A DNA stretch of 64,000 nucleotides from SPJN01 sp965229935 (GCA_965229935.1 CBDDKB010000002.1:1550001-1614000), one strand, 5' to 3'. Shown: positions 54,718-62,805, counted from the first letter of the stretch. The notes: generated by a model not told the origin, from the sequence alone. Program-made: numbers and translations.

Positions 54718-54746
54718 CCCGGGCCATTTGGTCCGGGTGTTTTTTT
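54718..54746 (+). terminator. Intrinsic terminator of the fucose operon
   Basis: CCCGGGCC (54718-54725), ATTT, GGTCCGGG (54730-54737), one G-U pair, then TGTTTTTTT. Confidence 0.88.
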
Positions 54747-54813
54747 GGTTTTGGGGGCCCTGATTCCAGTCTTTATTGGCGCTTTAGTTCCACTCGCTGG
54801 CCCTAATTTCTCA

Positions 54814-54885
54814 GCCTGCGGGCCTTCTTTTGACGCCTGCGCCCCTCTATTTAATGCCTGCGGCCCTCTATATTTGCGCCTGCGG
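54814..54885 (+). repeat. Short tandem repeat, unit about 21 bp, about 3.5 copies
   Basis: GCCTGCG recurs at 54814, 54835, 54856 and 54878 (spacing 21, 21, 22), each followed by a diverged GGCCCTCT-like and T-rich part. A weaker unit begins at 54796. The open frames here only mirror the repeat. It is the main content of the 417-bp gap between the fucose operon and the fibre-subunit gene; the rest (54890-55035) is A+T-rich promoter sequence. Confidence 0.75.
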
Positions 54886-54972
54886 CACAATGGCGTAATA
54901 GCCGTGTTTATAGTGTTTATTCAATAGTTTGTGGTGATTTTAGCGTTCGTTTCAATAGTGATATCGCCTTGT

Positions 54973-54990
54973 TTTTCGATTTTTTGTCGA
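54973..54990 (+). promoter_or_regulatory. Conserved promoter-region box of fibre-subunit gene 1
   Basis: TTTTCGATTTTTTGTCGA is identical in 18 of 18 bases to 61230-61247, at nearly the same distance (52 and 50 bases) from the 5'-leader hairpin. It contains TCGA-N7-TCGA, a plausible regulator site. Confidence 0.6.
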
Positions 54991-55035
54991 TTTTATATTG
55001 CCCCACAAAAGTGGGCGTGACATAAGACACTCACC

Positions 55036-55063
55036 TCGGGGGGCCGAACGAACTTTCCTCCGA
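55036..55063 (+). ncRNA. 5'-leader hairpin of fibre-subunit gene 1
   Basis: TCGGGGG (55036-55042) pairs with CCTCCGA (55057-55063), one G-U, around the loop GCCGAACGAACTTT. The second copy at 61292-61318 keeps the loop but has A-U where this has G-C. The segment GGCCGAACGAAC (55042-55053) is exactly complementary to 55785-55796 after the gene. It ends 40 bases before the start codon. Confidence 0.65.
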
Positions 55064-55103
55064 AACTCATTGAAACAAAAACTCGATAACTCGGAGAAAT
55101 CAC

Positions 55104-55628
55104 ATGTTTAAGTTTTCTAAAAAAGTCGCCGTTGCTTCAACAGCCGCAGCTCTGCTGACAGGCTCTGCTTTCGCAGCATCTCAGGGCTCAATCGGTGTAA
55201 CTTCAACCGGTTCTGTTGACATCAACGCCGTTATCCCCGGCCTGATCCAGATCAGCAACCTGAACGACATCGACCTGGGCACATGGTCAGGTACAGGTGA
55301 CATGACAGGCAATGACGAAAACTGCGTCTGGTCAACCACCCGCGGTTACAACCTGACAGCAACCGGTTCAGGCGCCGCTGACGCCTTCACCATCACAGAC
55401 GGTTCAAACACCATCGCCTACTCTGTTGCTTGGGATGATGTGGACACCGACGATCAGGCCGTGACCTCAGGTCAGGCTCTGGCTGGTCAGGCTACTGACG
55501 CCCTGACAACCAACTGCTTGGGTGGCGATACTGCAAATGTCACAGTGACCGTTGCAGAAGCCGACGCCGCAGCAGCACCTGCCGGCACATACTCAGGCAC
55601 GCTGACACTGGTTGTTGCTCCTGAATAA
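55104..55628 (+). CDS. Secreted fibre subunit (pilin-like) 1
   Basis: A 174-residue protein with a signal peptide (VAVASTAAALLTGSAFA, about residue 24) and a Ser/Thr/Asp/Ala-rich, lysine-poor mature chain. Landmarks are DIDLGTWSGTGDM, NCVWSTTRGY and the closing GTYSGTLTLVVAPE; a Cys in each of NCVW and TNCLGG could form a disulfide. It is clearly paralogous to 61355-61882 and more distantly to 55899-56432, and resembles the spore-coat-U/CsuA-like subunits of chaperone-usher fibres. GGAG precedes the ATG by 7 bases, and codon use (CTG, AAC, GAC) resembles groEL, suggesting high expression. Likely the major subunit. Confidence 0.8.
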   Translation: MFKFSKKVAVASTAAALLTGSAFAASQGSIGVTSTGSVDINAVIPGLIQISNLNDIDLGTWSGTGDMTGNDENCVWSTTRGYNLTATGSGAADAFTITDGSNTIAYSVAWDDVDTDDQAVTSGQALAGQATDALTTNCLGGDTANVTVTVAEADAAAAPAGTYSGTLTLVVAPE

Positions 55629-55784
55629 GCTAAGCGCTTACCTCTCACCGGCTCACCCACAAATGGCGGGCCGGTGATCCCCCCTATAAGAACGGGGCTT
55701 GCCCTCAAAAGGGCTATCCTAGGATCTAGATCCAGGTCACAGCAGTCCGCATAATGATTGCTGCAGAACCACCCCAAATCCCCT

Positions 55785-55835
55785 GTTCGTTCGGCCTTCG
55801 GGTCTTGTGAGGTGATGGTCTCTCATCTACTTCAC
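55785..55835 (+). ncRNA. 3' RNA element after fibre-subunit gene 1
   Basis: GTTCGTTCGGCC (55785-55796) is the exact complement of 55042-55053 in the leader. It is followed by a small hairpin GGCC-TTCG-GGTC (55793-55804) and a second stem GTGAGGTG (55807-55814) with TACTTCAC (55828-55835). The same order with compensating differences occurs at 61943-61989. Confidence 0.6.
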
Positions 55836-55836
55836 C

Positions 55837-55874
55837 AAAGCACGCATCCCACAAAGATGCGTGCTTTGCTTTTG
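55837..55874 (+). terminator. Terminator between subunit 1 and subunit 2/usher
   Basis: AAAGCACGCATC (55837-55848), loop CCACAAA, GATGCGTGCTTT (55856-55867): a perfect 12-bp stem, followed only by GCTTTTG. The weak T-run would allow partial read-through into the downstream genes. Confidence 0.8.
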
Positions 55875-55898
55875 GGGGAGGTAGCTTATAATCCGCTC

Positions 55899-56432
55899 AT
55901 GCTCATGTCGTCTAAAGACAATGCCTATCAATCACGCCTGCAATTTCTTGGAAATTGGCAAACATGGATTCTTGCGGCCTGCCTTGTGATCATCGTCCAT
56001 CCCGCACTTGGCAAGAAAGACAAAGATGGCGTTTTTCTTGATGTTTATGAGGATATTGATCTGGGCATCTGGACAGGCCGCGGTGATTTGGACGGGGAGG
56101 CTGACGTCTGCATCGGCTCAAGCTCATTGGCATTCACCATAAAAGGCACGGGCCCGAACACAAAGGATGACGGGGATCGCTTTTTCTCCATCAAGGGCCC
56201 AAAGGGCAGCAAGTTACCCGTCTCCCTATACTACGTCTCAAACCAAACCACTGTTGAGCTTGAGCCCCATACCGAAGCTGGCCCCATCAGAACCGACGCC
56301 ACAGCACAGGACTGTGCGGATCATCATATCGCCTCAGCACGACTGCGCGCCGTGATCAGGGAACAGCACCTTGCAGGCAGCCCCGCAGGCAGCTATAGCG
56401 GCAAAGTCAATTTGATCGTCAAGGCAGAATAG
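55899..56432 (+). CDS. Secreted fibre subunit-like protein 2
   Basis: A 177-residue protein with a signal segment (TWILAACLVIIVHPALG) and a mature chain sharing EDIDLGIWTGRGDLDG, CIGSSSLAFTIKGTG and the closing GSYSGKVNLIVKAE with the other two subunits. It is more basic and diverged, so it may be a tip or minor subunit. ATG 55899 (or 55905) is chosen, although the good ribosome site GGGGGAGG (55874-55881) is 17 bases away. The usher gene starts 3 bp after its stop. Confidence 0.72.
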   Translation: MLMSSKDNAYQSRLQFLGNWQTWILAACLVIIVHPALGKKDKDGVFLDVYEDIDLGIWTGRGDLDGEADVCIGSSSLAFTIKGTGPNTKDDGDRFFSIKGPKGSKLPVSLYYVSNQTTVELEPHTEAGPIRTDATAQDCADHHIASARLRAVIREQHLAGSPAGSYSGKVNLIVKAE

Positions 56433-56435
56433 ATC

Positions 56436-58853
56436 TTGTCCCATTTCGTTTTCCGTTGCGCCCTTATGGCGGCAGTGTTTTGTGGTGTCCTAACCGCAAA
56501 GCCTTATGCCTATGCGCAAGCGGTTCCTGAGGGGTTTGAATTTCTGTCAGAACCGCAAACGACCTTTGTCGATATTTATTTTGGCGGCAATAATATTGGC
56601 GGGACGTTGGCAACCTTTACCCCCGACGCCATCACATTTGATGACCCCATTGCCGTAGTGGACATGCTGCCCAACCTGATCGACAAGGAAAGTGTTATCG
56701 CCGCTTTGTCAGGCCCTCTTGCCCCCAATGTCGATCAAATCTGTCAAACAGAATCCTCATCTGATTGCGGCAGACTTGCGCCGGAAGTTGCTGGCGTCAT
56801 ATTTGATGAAGGGCTGTTTCGCGCCGACATATTTGTGAATGCTGCTTTTTTAGAAGCCTCCACCCTCGACGATGTGCGGTTCTTGCCCGCTGGCGATGAC
56901 AGTTTTGCCGTGACCGCCGATCTTTCCGGGTCCGTCTCAGGCTCACGCGGGGCGGCGCAATCCGATACTTCCTATCAGGTGATGACCAAGGTGATCGCGG
57001 CCCAAGGCAATCAAAGATTGGAAGTCATTGGCGGCATCGCATCAGATACAGATGGCGAGATTGACCGTATTGCGGCCATCAGGGAACAGGGCAACACGCG
57101 GGCAGAGGGTGGCTATATCCGCTCGTCCGGCACGGCATTGATCAGCGAATTTGAAACCTATGGCGTGCGCTTTCAATCAACCACCGACTTGCGGTTGGAC
57201 CTTGAGCAAACATCTGCAACGCCAATCGTCCTGTTTATTGAGCGGCGGTCGCGCGTCGAAATCCTGCGTGACGGGCGGCTCTTATCCACCCGCACCTATG
57301 ATGCCGGAAATCAGGAACTTGATATTTCAGACCTGCCCGATGGGGCCTATGACATCACGATCCGCGTGTTTGAAGGGGCGGCACAGGTTAATCAGGTTGA
57401 CCAATTCTTTGTGAAGTCACGCCGCTTTCCCCCGCGCGACACCTATATGTTTGTCGCAGAAGCTGGGGTTTTACCGCGCAGGAACGATACACGCGCATTG
57501 CCGCAAGCAACCTCTAACTATTTTGCCCATGCCGGACTGTCAAAGCGGATTGCGGACAATATTGCCGTGAATGCTGACCTGTTCGGGTCAGAACATGTCG
57601 GCAGCCTGTCGGGCAACTTGATATATCTTGCCCGCAATCTGAATATTGAGGCAGATGCCCTTGTCAGCACAGACCAATCTGCGGCTGCACGTATCAGGGC
57701 CGCCTATGCCCTGCCTGGTTTCAGCGCGTCTTTGGACGGTATGTGGGAACAAGATGGCACCTATGCCTGCAACTCCCTAGACGAGATGTTTGACCCTGTA
57801 GAACAGGACGCACGTGAGTTTACCGCCAATACAAGCTTTTCCCTAGGTCCGGTTCGTGTCGGTGCACGCTATGAACACCGTGCGCGCAAGGTTGCTGGCG
57901 TTTTTGAAAGCGAGGATTTCTTCCTGCCAACGCTTGACTGGTCCTACCAGCCCAACAGCCGCCAAACGATTGCCGCTGCCCTGTCGGGCCGATTTGGCGA
58001 GGGAGAGTCGACTGTATTCCTGCGCCTGACCTTCCGCCAACAGGATGGCAAGTGGACCTATTCAGGGGCCAACCGTTCAAGCTTTATTTCCGGCGACCAT
58101 GACCTTTTGGACACCAGCACCGCTGAGGTGAACTGGCGCGACGGTCTTTTATTTGACGATGATATTGAGGCCGGGGCCGGCCTGCGCACCCAAAGCGGCG
58201 CGGTCGAGTTTTTCTCCAGCGCCTCATATCTCGGCAGCAGGGCGCAGGCCTTTTTTGATCTTGATCATGGCATCACGGATAATCACGTCACCTCATTCAC
58301 TGGATCAGCACGGACAGGCATCACCTTTTCGGAAGGTGCCTTTTCGCTTGCCGGGCGTCGTCAGGCCGGTAGCGCGATTGTCATCAACCTTGAGGGCGAT
58401 GCAATTGGCAGCGAGGTAACCTTGAACATTAATGGCCGGTCCTATGGCAGTGCTGCCGTTGGCAGTCGCACCCCCATATTCCTGCCCCCTTATGACTTGT
58501 ACAAGGTTGAACTGGCGATTGAAGGCGGCGACAATATCCGCTTTGACGGCAGGGCGCAGCAATCCCCCCTGTATCCCGGCAATGTGGTCACCATGACATG
58601 GCAGGTCGATAAAATCGTGCCCCTGTTTGGCCAGCTAGTCGATCCGAATGGGGAGCCACTGTCCGGTCGCAAAATCACAATAGGCAGCAATCAGGATTAC
58701 ACCGACGAATTTGGTTTCTTCGTCATTGATGCATCAGCGTCTGACAAGACATTGATCGCATCACGCAAGGGAGTTGATGAATGTGAGATTACACTGCCTG
58801 CGCTTGATTTCACTCAAGACCTGGTCAGCCTTGATGCAATGGTTTGCAACTAG
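56436..58853 (+). CDS. Outer-membrane usher of an alternative chaperone-usher system (TcfC/CooC-like)
   Basis: An 805-residue exported protein with a signal peptide (ALMAAVFCGVLTAKPYAYA). The region VEILRDGRLLSTRTYDAGNQELDISDLPDGAYDITIRVFE is the plug-like E-set segment seen in CS1-type (TcfC/CooC) and related ushers, the middle consists of alternating beta-strands of a barrel, and the C-terminal VPLFGQLVDPNGEPLSGRKI domain receives chaperone-subunit complexes. It exports and polymerises the fibre subunits. TTG 56436 is the likely start; ATG 56466 is possible. No paralogue is in the window. Confidence 0.8.
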   Translation: MSHFVFRCALMAAVFCGVLTAKPYAYAQAVPEGFEFLSEPQTTFVDIYFGGNNIGGTLATFTPDAITFDDPIAVVDMLPNLIDKESVIAALSGPLAPNVDQICQTESSSDCGRLAPEVAGVIFDEGLFRADIFVNAAFLEASTLDDVRFLPAGDDSFAVTADLSGSVSGSRGAAQSDTSYQVMTKVIAAQGNQRLEVIGGIASDTDGEIDRIAAIREQGNTRAEGGYIRSSGTALISEFETYGVRFQSTTDLRLDLEQTSATPIVLFIERRSRVEILRDGRLLSTRTYDAGNQELDISDLPDGAYDITIRVFEGAAQVNQVDQFFVKSRRFPPRDTYMFVAEAGVLPRRNDTRALPQATSNYFAHAGLSKRIADNIAVNADLFGSEHVGSLSGNLIYLARNLNIEADALVSTDQSAAARIRAAYALPGFSASLDGMWEQDGTYACNSLDEMFDPVEQDAREFTANTSFSLGPVRVGARYEHRARKVAGVFESEDFFLPTLDWSYQPNSRQTIAAALSGRFGEGESTVFLRLTFRQQDGKWTYSGANRSSFISGDHDLLDTSTAEVNWRDGLLFDDDIEAGAGLRTQSGAVEFFSSASYLGSRAQAFFDLDHGITDNHVTSFTGSARTGITFSEGAFSLAGRRQAGSAIVINLEGDAIGSEVTLNINGRSYGSAAVGSRTPIFLPPYDLYKVELAIEGGDNIRFDGRAQQSPLYPGNVVTMTWQVDKIVPLFGQLVDPNGEPLSGRKITIGSNQDYTDEFGFFVIDASASDKTLIASRKGVDECEITLPALDFTQDLVSLDAMVCN

Positions 58854-58874
58854 GCAAGCCATGTCACGCGCGCC

Positions 58875-61070
58875 TTATCCCGGCCACTGGCCGGGCCAGT
58901 CAAAGTAAACGCAGGTGCCGCGCCCTTCGATGCCCTGCTCAATCCCGACCTCGCCGCCAAGGCCCATCACCAAACGACGAACGATTGACAGACCAAGGCC
59001 TGTTCCCTTGCGCTTGTCCTTCGGCAGGGCAGAGGCAAAGGGATCAAACACCTTGTCCTGCATGGCTGCAGGGATGCCCGGCCCGTCGTCGGCCACCCGA
59101 AACCGCCAGAAAGCGCCTTGTTGTTCTGCGCTGACATGGATGGAAGGCTGGTCCCCATCATGATACTTCAGCGCGTTGGTGATCAGGTTAGCCAAAATCT
59201 GCTCTAACGGGGCGACTGCGGTGTGTAGCGTCGGCAGGTTCGTACAAACAATGTCATGCTTACACTCGGGCGGCTGGCTGGCTGAGATGCGCATGACCAT
59301 TTCTTTCACATCCACCGTGTCCAATGCGACGCTTGATTTGTCTGACCGATAATAGGCCAAAAGCGATCCCGCCATATCACGTAGGTGTGTTACGCGCGCT
59401 TCGATATCATCGAACATGCCGCGCGTTTCATCATTCAGATATGGTTCCAAATCCTCGCGCAGCCATTCTTCAATCGACATGATCGCGTTTAGGGGTGACT
59501 TCATATCGTGGGCTGCCACCGTGGCGAACTGTTCTATCTGCTCCCGCCTTTCTTCAACAGCCAGCAGATCCTTTTTCAAATCGCGGGACTGAAGGACCAG
59601 TTCCATCGCGCTGCGCCTGTTCACAAACCATTGATACAGCGCGTAAACAGCCAACAGCCACGTCAGCACCGCAAAGAAAAGCACTGCCGCGACGTTTTCA
59701 TCCTGAAAACTTTCAATAATCTCCTCTTCAGGAACCATCAACACTGGAAAAGCCAGATCACCAATTGTGATTTGGGTATGCACCACAAACTTGGAATAGG
59801 CCTCCATAACAGTTTGCGCATTAGGGGATTGATAGATTATTTCACCTTCTGGGTTCCGGATCATAATCTCAAACGAATCCGGTGTCACCAGCCGCACCAA
59901 CCCGTCGAACGGGTCTGGTGCTTTAATCAGGATAAAGCCTTCCACTTTTCCCGGTTGCAAAATCACTTTGCCCAGCCGAATTCCATTGCGACCACCTAAC
60001 TCGTTGCGATAGGCAAACAGACCGCCGCCAAGATGCACTGGGTCACCCACGGGGTACCAAATATGCTGCAATATTTGCGGATCAAGCGGCTGGCCGTCAC
60101 GCGTCGCAATTTTTAGATTAGGGTCATCGCCCAGTGTTTTAATAATAAAGGCAACCGCAATCGGCATTGCTTCAAACAAGGTGTCATATTCAGCCCTGTC
60201 ATTCAAAACGCTGAACTGAATGATTTGCCTGCTTATCCCTTGCAGAGTCGCCCGCACCTGCGCGTTCTGGGCATCAACATAGGATGTTGCTGCCGCTTCG
60301 CCAAACGTGCGAATACGTTGATCAGAATTGTTCGACAAAACGCCCATCATAAAAAAGATGGCCAACACGCCACCGATGGCGAAGGATAGCGCAACCCCCA
60401 CTTCCTTGGATCGCGCACGCACCTGTGTATCGCTAATCATGGCGGACATGACACACAGCCCCACCACACCAATCATGATAGGGGCTTGGGAGCTGACCTT
60501 GAACAACAGGATCGATTGGGGAATATCCAAATATGACGTGTACACACCGAACAATGTCACCAGCGCAACAACGCCACCCAAGACAGCCGTTACATAGAAC
60601 CGCAACAATTTCGGGTAATTCAGATCAAGCAGAAGAAGCGCAGTACAAATAACACCAAAAGCTTCCATCGGTGTCAGCGTATGGTTTACCGTCTGCACTT
60701 GCCCCGTTGTGAGGGTCAGCAACCGAGAAATCCATTCGCTTTCTATACCGATATAGGCTTCAACAAGGTCAATCGCGCCTTCGCAGATTACGATCAGCGC
60801 CAACAGAACAGCCAGTTTGCTGGGCCGACCACGCCAGATCGTGATCAAAAAACCAAGACCTAATAGGGTGACAGACAACACCACATAGACGTTAGGCGGA
60901 CGACCCGTCATCGAAAAGCGATGCAGAACGTCCTGCGCAAACATCCAGCTGTTTAAATTATAAACGCCGTACAAGACCAAAATACCGGCAGTCAGCGTTG
61001 CCCAACGCCCAAGAAAACTGCGCCGATAATCCTGAAGCTCCATAAGGCCCCCCGCCTGTGTCGTGTCCAT
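58875..61070 (-). CDS. Membrane sensor histidine kinase
   Basis: A 731-residue kinase. About seven N-terminal helices (residues 20-265) are followed by an extracytoplasmic region (about 270-460), another helix (ENVAAVLFFAVLTWLLAVYALYQW), then HisKA with His521 in VAAHDMKSPLNAI and the ATPase lid VADDGPGIPAAM and GTGLGLSI. Transcribed against its neighbours, it separates the usher from the third subunit and chaperone. It could sense an envelope signal; its partner could be the receiver at 63451. ATG 61043 is an alternative start. Confidence 0.87.
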   Translation of the reverse strand: MDTTQAGGLMELQDYRRSFLGRWATLTAGILVLYGVYNLNSWMFAQDVLHRFSMTGRPPNVYVVLSVTLLGLGFLITIWRGRPSKLAVLLALIVICEGAIDLVEAYIGIESEWISRLLTLTTGQVQTVNHTLTPMEAFGVICTALLLLDLNYPKLLRFYVTAVLGGVVALVTLFGVYTSYLDIPQSILLFKVSSQAPIMIGVVGLCVMSAMISDTQVRARSKEVGVALSFAIGGVLAIFFMMGVLSNNSDQRIRTFGEAAATSYVDAQNAQVRATLQGISRQIIQFSVLNDRAEYDTLFEAMPIAVAFIIKTLGDDPNLKIATRDGQPLDPQILQHIWYPVGDPVHLGGGLFAYRNELGGRNGIRLGKVILQPGKVEGFILIKAPDPFDGLVRLVTPDSFEIMIRNPEGEIIYQSPNAQTVMEAYSKFVVHTQITIGDLAFPVLMVPEEEIIESFQDENVAAVLFFAVLTWLLAVYALYQWFVNRRSAMELVLQSRDLKKDLLAVEERREQIEQFATVAAHDMKSPLNAIMSIEEWLREDLEPYLNDETRGMFDDIEARVTHLRDMAGSLLAYYRSDKSSVALDTVDVKEMVMRISASQPPECKHDIVCTNLPTLHTAVAPLEQILANLITNALKYHDGDQPSIHVSAEQQGAFWRFRVADDGPGIPAAMQDKVFDPFASALPKDKRKGTGLGLSIVRRLVMGLGGEVGIEQGIEGRGTCVYFDWPGQWPG

Positions 61071-61229
61071 GCCAGCTTGCCTGTCACATTCAACCCATAC
61101 AAGGCCAAAAATCAGGAAAGTCCTGCAAAACCAAGCCGTTATGCGTCAAAATGGCTAAAATGTGAATTCGATAAAGAATCCAATATGTTGGAATATTGAC
61201 ACCTTTCTTCTTTAATCAATTTTACTATA

Positions 61230-61247
61230 TTTTCGATTTTTTGTCGA
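61230..61247 (+). promoter_or_regulatory. Conserved promoter-region box of fibre-subunit gene 3
   Basis: The same 18 bases as 54973-54990. Here flanking bases extend the symmetry to TTCGA-N7-TCGAA. Confidence 0.6.
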
Positions 61248-61291
61248 AAATATCTTGTGCGTCATTTTTATTGATATAGATTGCCCTTCGA

Positions 61292-61318
61292 CAGAGGGCC
61301 GAACGAAACTTTCCTCTG
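61292..61318 (+). ncRNA. 5'-leader hairpin of fibre-subunit gene 3
   Basis: CAGAGG (61292-61297) pairs with CCTCTG (61313-61318) around GCCGAACGAAACTTT. Sequence 61292-61307 is complementary to 61943-61958 (16 bases, one G-U). It ends 36 bases before the GTG start codon. Confidence 0.65.
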
Positions 61319-61354
61319 CCAAATTGTTAACCGCCACTCGTCAGGAAACAGACC

Positions 61355-61882
61355 GTGAAACGGATTTTGGTACTGACAGCACTTTTGATGTGCGCCCTGT
61401 CATTTGTCCCAGGGGCAGCCTTTGCTGCCTCTAATGGTGGTCGCGGCAATTCCTCAGGCGGTGACGCGTCAATCAATGCCGAAATCTCTCCCCTTGTTCG
61501 GATTAGCAGCCTCCACGACATCGATCTTGGCACTTGGGACGGCCAATCGGATATGTCCGGATCAGAACCTAATTGCGTCTGGTCAACAACTGGAGGATAC
61601 GCGATCACCGGTATCGGATCAGGCACTGATGGCGATTTTACCATTACAAACAGTGTCGATGAATTAACATATACAGCGGAATGGACGGATAGCTCCGGCA
61701 AGAAGGGCAAAAAGCTGAAAGCCCATAAAGAATTGGACAAACGTGTTACCGATGCAAATGCACAGGACTGCAACGGCAACACCAGCGCGACCCTAGATAT
61801 TGAAATTAAAAAGGGTCACCTAAAGAACGTCAGCGCTGGCACCTATTCAGGCACCCTTACCCTTATCGTTGCAGTCGAATAA
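61355..61882 (+). CDS. Secreted fibre subunit (pilin-like) 3
   Basis: A 175-residue protein starting at GTG with AGGA upstream. Signal peptide VLTALLMCALSFVPGAAFA, then SINAEISPLVRISSLHDIDLGTWDG, NCVWSTTGGY and closing GTYSGTLTLIVAVE, in register with subunit 1. It has a Lys-rich insert (SGKKGKKLKAHKELDKR) that subunit 1 lacks. The flanking 5' and 3' RNA elements match those of subunit 1, so the whole transcription unit was probably duplicated. Confidence 0.8.
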   Translation: MKRILVLTALLMCALSFVPGAAFAASNGGRGNSSGGDASINAEISPLVRISSLHDIDLGTWDGQSDMSGSEPNCVWSTTGGYAITGIGSGTDGDFTITNSVDELTYTAEWTDSSGKKGKKLKAHKELDKRVTDANAQDCNGNTSATLDIEIKKGHLKNVSAGTYSGTLTLIVAVE

Positions 61883-61942
61883 CCCGTCGAAATGGGAGCT
61901 TTCCCTATTGCAGTGCAGAACAATTCTGCTACCATCTGATTA

Positions 61943-61989
61943 TTCGTTCGGCCCTTTGGGTCATGTGGATTTGGATCACTCCGATTCAC
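61943..61989 (+). ncRNA. 3' RNA element after fibre-subunit gene 3
   Basis: TTCGTTCGGCC (61943-61953) complements the leader loop at 61297-61307. Then GGCCC-TTT-GGGTC (61950-61962, one G-U) and GTGGATT (61965-61971) with GATTCAC (61983-61989). Same order as 55785-55835. Confidence 0.6.
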
Positions 61990-61990
61990 G

Positions 61991-62029
61991 AAGGGCACAT
62001 GCTGTAACCGCAGCGTGTGCCTTTTTCTT
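61991..62029 (+). terminator. Terminator after subunit 3
   Basis: GGCACATGCTG (61994-62004), loop TAACCG, CAGCGTGTGCC (62011-62021), one G-U pair, followed by TTTTTCTTT. Confidence 0.88.
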
Positions 62030-62090
62030 TCACCGCAACAAGAAATTGTCTATTCTGCGGCCATCACAAACCGATTTGGATTCTGCTTAG

Positions 62091-62798
62091 ATGACACGCC
62101 TACGCGCTCGCCTTTTATTTGCTCCGCTTTTTGCTGTCCTGCTGATGGCTTTTGCCGGACCGGCCTTTGCCAAGCTGGTCGTTAACAAGAATATCGTCGT
62201 CATTGGCACCGATGGGCGGCCACGCGCGGATATCGAGCTGCGCAATATCGGGGACGAGGTTTTGTATGTCGCTGTCGATCCAGCGCGCATCGCTGATCCG
62301 GGGACGGACGCGCAGGAACGCCAATCCCCCGCTGACCCGCGGGAGCTGGGCCTGCTTGTCACGCCGCGCAAATTGGTACTGCAGCCGGGCGACCGCAAGA
62401 TCATTCGCATGACCTTGCTGAAAAAACCGACCCAGACGGATGATGTCTATCGCGTGTTGGTGGAACCAAAGGCAACGGACTTTGATGCCGACACAGAAGG
62501 CATGAAAATCAAAATCATGGTTGGCTATGACATTCTGGTTTTGGCGACGCCGCGCTCACCCGCGTCTAACCTGAATGTCCAGCGCGACGGTGCCATGCTT
62601 CACATTACGAATGAGGGCAATTCAAACGCACTGCTATATGATGGGCAGCAATGTGATGCAAAGCTGGAAGACTGCAAACAATTGCCTGTTAAGCGCATTT
62701 ACGCAGGCACCAGCTATGACATGCCGCTGCCATTTGAAGGCACCCCTGCGCGTTTCTTGATGCTTGATGCCCGTGGCAGTCAGGCTGTGGAATATTGA
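62091..62798 (+). CDS. Periplasmic fibre chaperone (PapD-like)
   Basis: A 235-residue protein with a signal peptide (LFAVLLMAFAGPAFA) and two immunoglobulin-like parts: KLVVNKNIVVIGTDGRPRADIELRN, VTPRKLVLQPGDRKIIRM (the G1-strand-type region that donates to subunits) and DVYRVLVEP, then a C-terminal domain from about residue 155. It would hold the subunits folded for the usher. It is the only chaperone gene in the locus. It lies about 60 bp after the terminator following subunit 3, so it needs read-through or its own promoter. Confidence 0.82.
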   Translation: MTRLRARLLFAPLFAVLLMAFAGPAFAKLVVNKNIVVIGTDGRPRADIELRNIGDEVLYVAVDPARIADPGTDAQERQSPADPRELGLLVTPRKLVLQPGDRKIIRMTLLKKPTQTDDVYRVLVEPKATDFDADTEGMKIKIMVGYDILVLATPRSPASNLNVQRDGAMLHITNEGNSNALLYDGQQCDAKLEDCKQLPVKRIYAGTSYDMPLPFEGTPARFLMLDARGSQAVEY

Positions 62799-62805
62799 TT
62801 AGTCA

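Noticed and set aside
54561..54927. Pro/Gly-rich frames on both strands (96 and 109 codons) after the fucose operon
   Set aside because: They overlap the FAH-type gene, its terminator and a 21-bp tandem repeat that alone keeps the frames open.
55036..55063. Cyclic di-GMP (GEMM) riboswitch in the fibre-subunit leader
   Set aside because: The hairpin is too small and lacks the conserved tetraloop/receptor and binding-core sequences of that family.
55042..55796. Inverted repeats around the subunit gene as ends of a mobile or invertible cassette
   Set aside because: The repeats are only 12-16 bases, there is no recombinase or target duplication, and the leader copy forms its own covarying hairpin; RNA pairing explains the pattern better, though inversion is not strictly excluded.
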